From: Enhydrobacter sp.
Lineage (GTDB): Bacteria > Pseudomonadota > Alphaproteobacteria > Reyranellales > Reyranellaceae
Direction of reading: 5' to 3'
DNA: 64,000 bases
Assembly (NCBI GenBank): GCA_025808875.1
Contig: CP075528.1
Coordinates: forward strand, 1,858,473 to 1,922,472
In this document: positions 61,229 through 64,000 of the stretch, piece by piece
Layout: the number at the start of each line of letters is the position of its first letter
Numbering within the stretch: position 1 is the first letter of the stretch
Translations under genes and position numbers: made by a program
The notes under the pieces: generated by a model
The model's input: the letters and a program-made list of their open reading frames with translations, nothing else
The model's database searches: none
What the model was told of the DNA's origin: nothing

Positions 61229-62206
61229 GTGCACGCTACCAGCGACCTTTCGTTCCGTTTCGATCGCATGCCGACGCCCGCGATGGCGCTCGCGCTGCTG
61301 CTGCATGCGTTGATGGCACTGGCGTTCTGGTGGCTTGGCGTCCAGGCGACGCGCCCCGAGCACCCCGAAACGCCGGTCGAAGTGACCATCGAGCGACCGC
61401 CACCCGAGCCACCCAAGCCACCCCAGCCCGAGCCACCCAAGCCCGAAGCCAGGCCCGAACCGGCGCCACCGTCTCCGCCCCTCGTCGAGGCGTTGGCGCC
61501 GCCCGGGGAGACGTCCGACCGCCGCGGGCAGATCCCCGGTTCAAGGGAACAGCCGAAGACCGTCGAGAATGCCGAGCCGGCGCCGCAGACGGCACTCGCC
61601 ACCCCCCAGCCTGAGCCGCGACCCGAACCGCCGAGACTCGAACCCCCACGGCCGGATCCGCCACGCGCGGAGCCGCCGAGGCCGGAACCGCCGCAGCCGC
61701 AGCCTCCCAGGCCTGAACCGCCCAAGCCACAGGCGACGCATCCGCCCGAGCACAAGCCGGCGCCGCAAGCGGCCGTGCCGGCGCCGCGACCGCAACAACG
61801 TCCGCCGCCTCCGCCCGCGCATTCGCCGCTGGTGGCGCGACCGCGGGCGCCGCCGCCGGTGGCCAATCCCGGGCAGTCGACGACGTCGGCCTTCGTCAAT
61901 CCGGCCGACACCTACAATCGTTCGCTCGCGCGCGACAATTACCTGTGGGAGGTGGTTCGGCGTCTCGCCGGCTATCGCTACAACGCCAACGTGAACGTGT
62001 CGCAGGGCGTCACGGTTGTGCGCGTCGTCATCGCCCGCGACGGCCGGCTTCTCGATGTCTCGGTCTTGCGCTCGAGCGGCTATCCGGAACTCGACGCCGG
62101 TGTGATCGCCGGCATCCGCCAGGGAGCGCCGTACAGCCCGTTGCCGGCCGAGGTCCGCGGTACCAGCGCCAGCTTCGACTTGCCGTTGGTTTCCGTGCAC
62201 CGCTGA
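61229..62206 (+). CDS. TonB-like energy transducer protein
   Basis: The 325-residue protein (GTG start) has one N-terminal membrane helix (AMALALLLHALMALAFWWLG), a long Pro/Glu/Arg/Lys-rich periplasmic spacer with repeated PEPPRPEPP-type units (about 45-225), and a C-terminal TonB domain (LWEVVRRLAGYRYNANVNVS; VTVVRVVIARDGRLLDVSVL; SSGYPELDAGVIAGIRQGAP). It would couple inner-membrane energy to an outer-membrane receptor. No exbB or exbD lies nearby. The GTG is only 19 bp after the preceding stop. Confidence 0.87.
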   Translation: MHATSDLSFRFDRMPTPAMALALLLHALMALAFWWLGVQATRPEHPETPVEVTIERPPPEPPKPPQPEPPKPEARPEPAPPSPPLVEALAPPGETSDRRGQIPGSREQPKTVENAEPAPQTALATPQPEPRPEPPRLEPPRPDPPRAEPPRPEPPQPQPPRPEPPKPQATHPPEHKPAPQAAVPAPRPQQRPPPPPAHSPLVARPRAPPPVANPGQSTTSAFVNPADTYNRSLARDNYLWEVVRRLAGYRYNANVNVSQGVTVVRVVIARDGRLLDVSVLRSSGYPELDAGVIAGIRQGAPYSPLPAEVRGTSASFDLPLVSVHR

Positions 62207-62348
62207 GGGACCATGTCCCCTCGACGAAGAAGATGCACGACATGGAGGTGCGTTCGGCGGTCAACGCCGGGGCGGCCATTCGCGCCTTGATTGTCACGTC
62301 CCTCTTTTTCAGGTTCGCTCCGACGGCAGGATGAGGGAGGGCACTCGC

Positions 62349-63335
62349 ATGAAGCTCGGGCTCTACATGGCAACGCAATGGCGGCAAGGCGCCGATCTGG
62401 CGCCCGAGCTCGAGAACCTGATCGCGCAGGCGCGTGCTGCGAAGGCGAGCGGGTTCGCGTCGCTCATGGTCGGCCAGCATTTCGTCTCCCGGCCGCTGCA
62501 GATGTTCCAGGCCATGCCGTTGCTGGCGCGGCTGGCGGCGGAGTGCGAGGGCATGCGGCTGGGGCCGGGGCTGCTGTTGCTGCCGTTGCTCAATCCGGTG
62601 ATCGTCGCCGAGGAGACGGCGACGCTCGATTGGCTGACGGGCGGCAACGCCATCATTGGCCTGGGGCTCGGTTATCGGCAGGAGGAGTTCGATTCGATCG
62701 GCGTGCCGTTCAAGGAGCGCGTGCCGCGCTTCGTCGAGGGCGTCGAGCTGATCAGGAAGCTGTGGCGCGACGACACGGTCGAGCATCGCGGCCGGTTCCA
62801 CACGGTGAGCGGCGTGCAGGCGAGTCTGAAGCCCAGGCAAAGGGGTGGCCCGCCGATCTGGATGGCGGGCGACGTCGAGGCGGCCGTCGCGCGCGCGGCC
62901 CGTCTTGCCGACGCCTGGATGCCGTCGCCCATGGTGTCGTTCGACAATGTCGGCAAGCTCGGCGCGCTGTTTCGCGAGAGACGCACGGCCGCCGGCCTGC
63001 CGCCGGCGCGCGAGTTCCCGATCATTCGCGAATGCCATGTCGGCACCCTGGATGAGGTGCGCGAGCCGCTTTCCTTCAAGTACGAAGCCTATGCGAGCTG
63101 GAGCGGGGAATCGGGCTTCATTCCCAAGGATGGCATCCGCTCGGATTTCGACAAGTTCGCCAAGGCGCGCTTCCTCATCGGTTCGGAGAACGAAGTCGCC
63201 GATCAGATCGGGGCCTATGGCGAACACGCAGGCACGGACCATGTTCTCTTGCGGGTGCAGTGGCCCGGCCTCGGTCAGAAGATGGCGATGCGCACCATCG
63301 AGCGGCTGGCGCGCGTGGCCGAGAAGGTGCGCTGA
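62349..63335 (+). CDS. LLM-class flavin-dependent oxidoreductase (luciferase-like monooxygenase)
   Basis: The 328-residue TIM-barrel protein has MKLGLYMATQWRQGADLAPE, MVGQHFVSRPLQMFQAMPLL, LTGGNAIIGLGLGYRQEEFD and GGPPIWMAGDVEAAVARAAR. It binds reduced flavin (FMN or F420) and oxidises an unknown substrate. GATGAGGGAGGGCAC upstream gives the SD for the ATG at 62349. A 9-bp hairpin follows its stop. Confidence 0.9.
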   Translation: MKLGLYMATQWRQGADLAPELENLIAQARAAKASGFASLMVGQHFVSRPLQMFQAMPLLARLAAECEGMRLGPGLLLLPLLNPVIVAEETATLDWLTGGNAIIGLGLGYRQEEFDSIGVPFKERVPRFVEGVELIRKLWRDDTVEHRGRFHTVSGVQASLKPRQRGGPPIWMAGDVEAAVARAARLADAWMPSPMVSFDNVGKLGALFRERRTAAGLPPAREFPIIRECHVGTLDEVREPLSFKYEAYASWSGESGFIPKDGIRSDFDKFAKARFLIGSENEVADQIGAYGEHAGTDHVLLRVQWPGLGQKMAMRTIERLARVAEKVR

Positions 63336-63339
63336 TCCT

Positions 63340-63364
63340 CATGGAGGCGGTCGAAGCCTCCATG
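63340..63364 (+). terminator. Hairpin after the luciferase-like gene
   Basis: CATGGAGGC (63340-63348) and GCCTCCATG (63356-63364) form a perfect 9-bp stem with a 7-nt loop, 4 bp after the stop. No T-run follows. Confidence 0.45.
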
Positions 63365-63452
63365 CATTGCAAGGGGGTATCATTGCGTCTGACGCTGGTA
63401 TCCGGGGCGGCGGCCGTGCCAAGCTTCGCCAGCAGGGACGGGGATCGGGGAC

Positions 63453-64000
63453 ATGAGCGGGTCGGACTGGCGCAGGCGAGCGGGCACGCTTTTCACGTGC
63501 GAGAAGCAGTCGGCACACGGCCCCAGGGGCATGGCGGTGTCCAACCATCCGCTCGCCTCGGCGGCTGGCGCCGAGATGCTGGCAGCGGGCGGAAACGCGA
63601 TCGATGCCGCCGTCGCGATGCAGTTCACGCTGACCGTCGTCGAGCCGATGATGGTCGGCCTCATCGGCGGCACGACCTGCCATATCCGCCTCGCCGACGG
63701 TAGCCATCGCATCGTCGACGGCATGAGCGCCGTGCCGCTCGCCGGCCATCCCACCATGTTCCGGCCGATCGCCGGCGCCCCCGCCGAAGTGTTCGACGTG
63801 GAGCGCCGCGAAAACCAGCTCGGCCCCAAGGCGGTGGCGACACCCGGATCGCTGCTCGCCTGGTGCCACGCGCTGCGCCGTTACGGCACCCTGTCGCTGG
63901 CCGACGTGATGGAGCCCGCCATCCGGCATGCCGAGCGGGGCTTCACGGTCACTCCCTATCTCTCCGATTGCATCGCGAGCGCGGCGCCCGACCTGATGCA
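63453..64000 (+). CDS. Gamma-glutamyltransferase family protein, 5' part
   Basis: From the ATG at 63453 (GGGGA upstream) an open frame runs to the window edge without a stop. The product begins MSGSDWRRRAGTLFTCEKQS and shows GGT N-terminal motifs: GMAVSNHPLASAAGAEMLAA, GGNAIDAAVAMQFTLTVVEP, GLIGGTTCHIRLADG and GPKAVATPGSLLAWCHALRR. The nucleophilic Thr of the small subunit lies beyond the edge. No signal peptide is seen, so it may be a cytoplasmic GGT-like acylase. Confidence 0.88.
   Translation, partial: MSGSDWRRRAGTLFTCEKQSAHGPRGMAVSNHPLASAAGAEMLAAGGNAIDAAVAMQFTLTVVEPMMVGLIGGTTCHIRLADGSHRIVDGMSAVPLAGHPTMFRPIAGAPAEVFDVERRENQLGPKAVATPGSLLAWCHALRRYGTLSLADVMEPAIRHAERGFTVTPYLSDCIASAAPDLM

Overview
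The window is a high-GC (roughly two thirds G+C), gene-dense bacterial chromosome segment with short intergenic gaps, many ATGA/GTGA stop-start overlaps and good Shine-Dalgarno sites. A 5-aminolevulinate synthase of the C4 pathway, a class II DAHP synthase, an RpoE/ChrR-type sigma/anti-sigma pair, a GlmU-GlmS pair and many ABC, CoA and amidohydrolase genes point to a free-living soil or water alphaproteobacterium. The style resembles Reyranella or other Rhizobiales/Rhodospirillales relatives, but genus is a guess. No CRISPR array, prophage or intact insertion sequence is visible. One tRNA gene (Val, anticodon CAC) is present and no rRNA.

Region 1 (1-12.2 kb) is a catabolic island. A MarR regulator is followed by an ABC importer of the type annotated as a 2-aminoethylphosphonate importer (binding protein, ATPase, double permease), hydantoinase/oxoprolinase subunits A and B, an FAD amine/amino-acid oxidase, a class III aminotransferase and an agmatinase-like ureohydrolase. 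All lie on one strand and probably take up and degrade a nitrogen compound, perhaps a cyclic amide or guanidino compound. Three near-identical palindromic intergenic repeats and a four-hairpin block sit in its gaps, some overlapping ribosome binding sites.

Region 2 (12.2-13.1 kb) is an 890-bp stretch without a convincing gene. It holds an HTH gene remnant, tandem operator-like palindromes, a promoter/SD/start without a credible protein, a 9-bp triplication and an element bounded by inverted repeats. Region 3 (13.1-17.5 kb) has an iron-type alcohol dehydrogenase, then a membrane protein with two TrkA-N-like Rossmann domains and a ryanodine-receptor (RyR) domain, convergent with a TIR-FHA protein. 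This pair is the most intriguing candidate signalling or conflict module in the window.

Region 4 (17.5-24.9 kb) carries an M20 peptidase, an ECF sigma factor with a ChrR-like cupin anti-sigma factor that lacks the usual zinc-site cysteines, a carboxymuconolactone-decarboxylase family protein, an M81 (MlrC) peptidase, a redoxin-2OG oxygenase fusion and SelO. Region 5 (24.9-39.1 kb) is largely housekeeping: tRNA-Val, phosphoglycolate phosphatase, glmU, glmS, a secreted EF-hand protein, glutathione reductase, DAHP synthase, a nicotinate phosphoribosyltransferase-like enzyme, an MFS transporter, hemA and an omega-aminotransferase. Region 6 (39.3-46.3 kb) is a dipeptide/oligopeptide-type ABC operon (binding protein, two permeases, two ATPases) ending in an M20 amidohydrolase. 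Region 7 (46.3-64 kb) is mixed: DUF6671, a TauD-like dioxygenase, an SDR, an AsmA-like protein, a CoA transferase divergent from a thiolase-like/DUF35 pair, two tandem mini-lipoproteins, an orphan inverse-autotransporter-like barrel with a polyglycine tail, N-acyl-D-amino-acid deacylase, GH25 lysozyme, nitroreductase, GMC oxidoreductase, a TonB-like protein, a luciferase-like monooxygenase and the 5' part of a gamma-glutamyltransferase gene.
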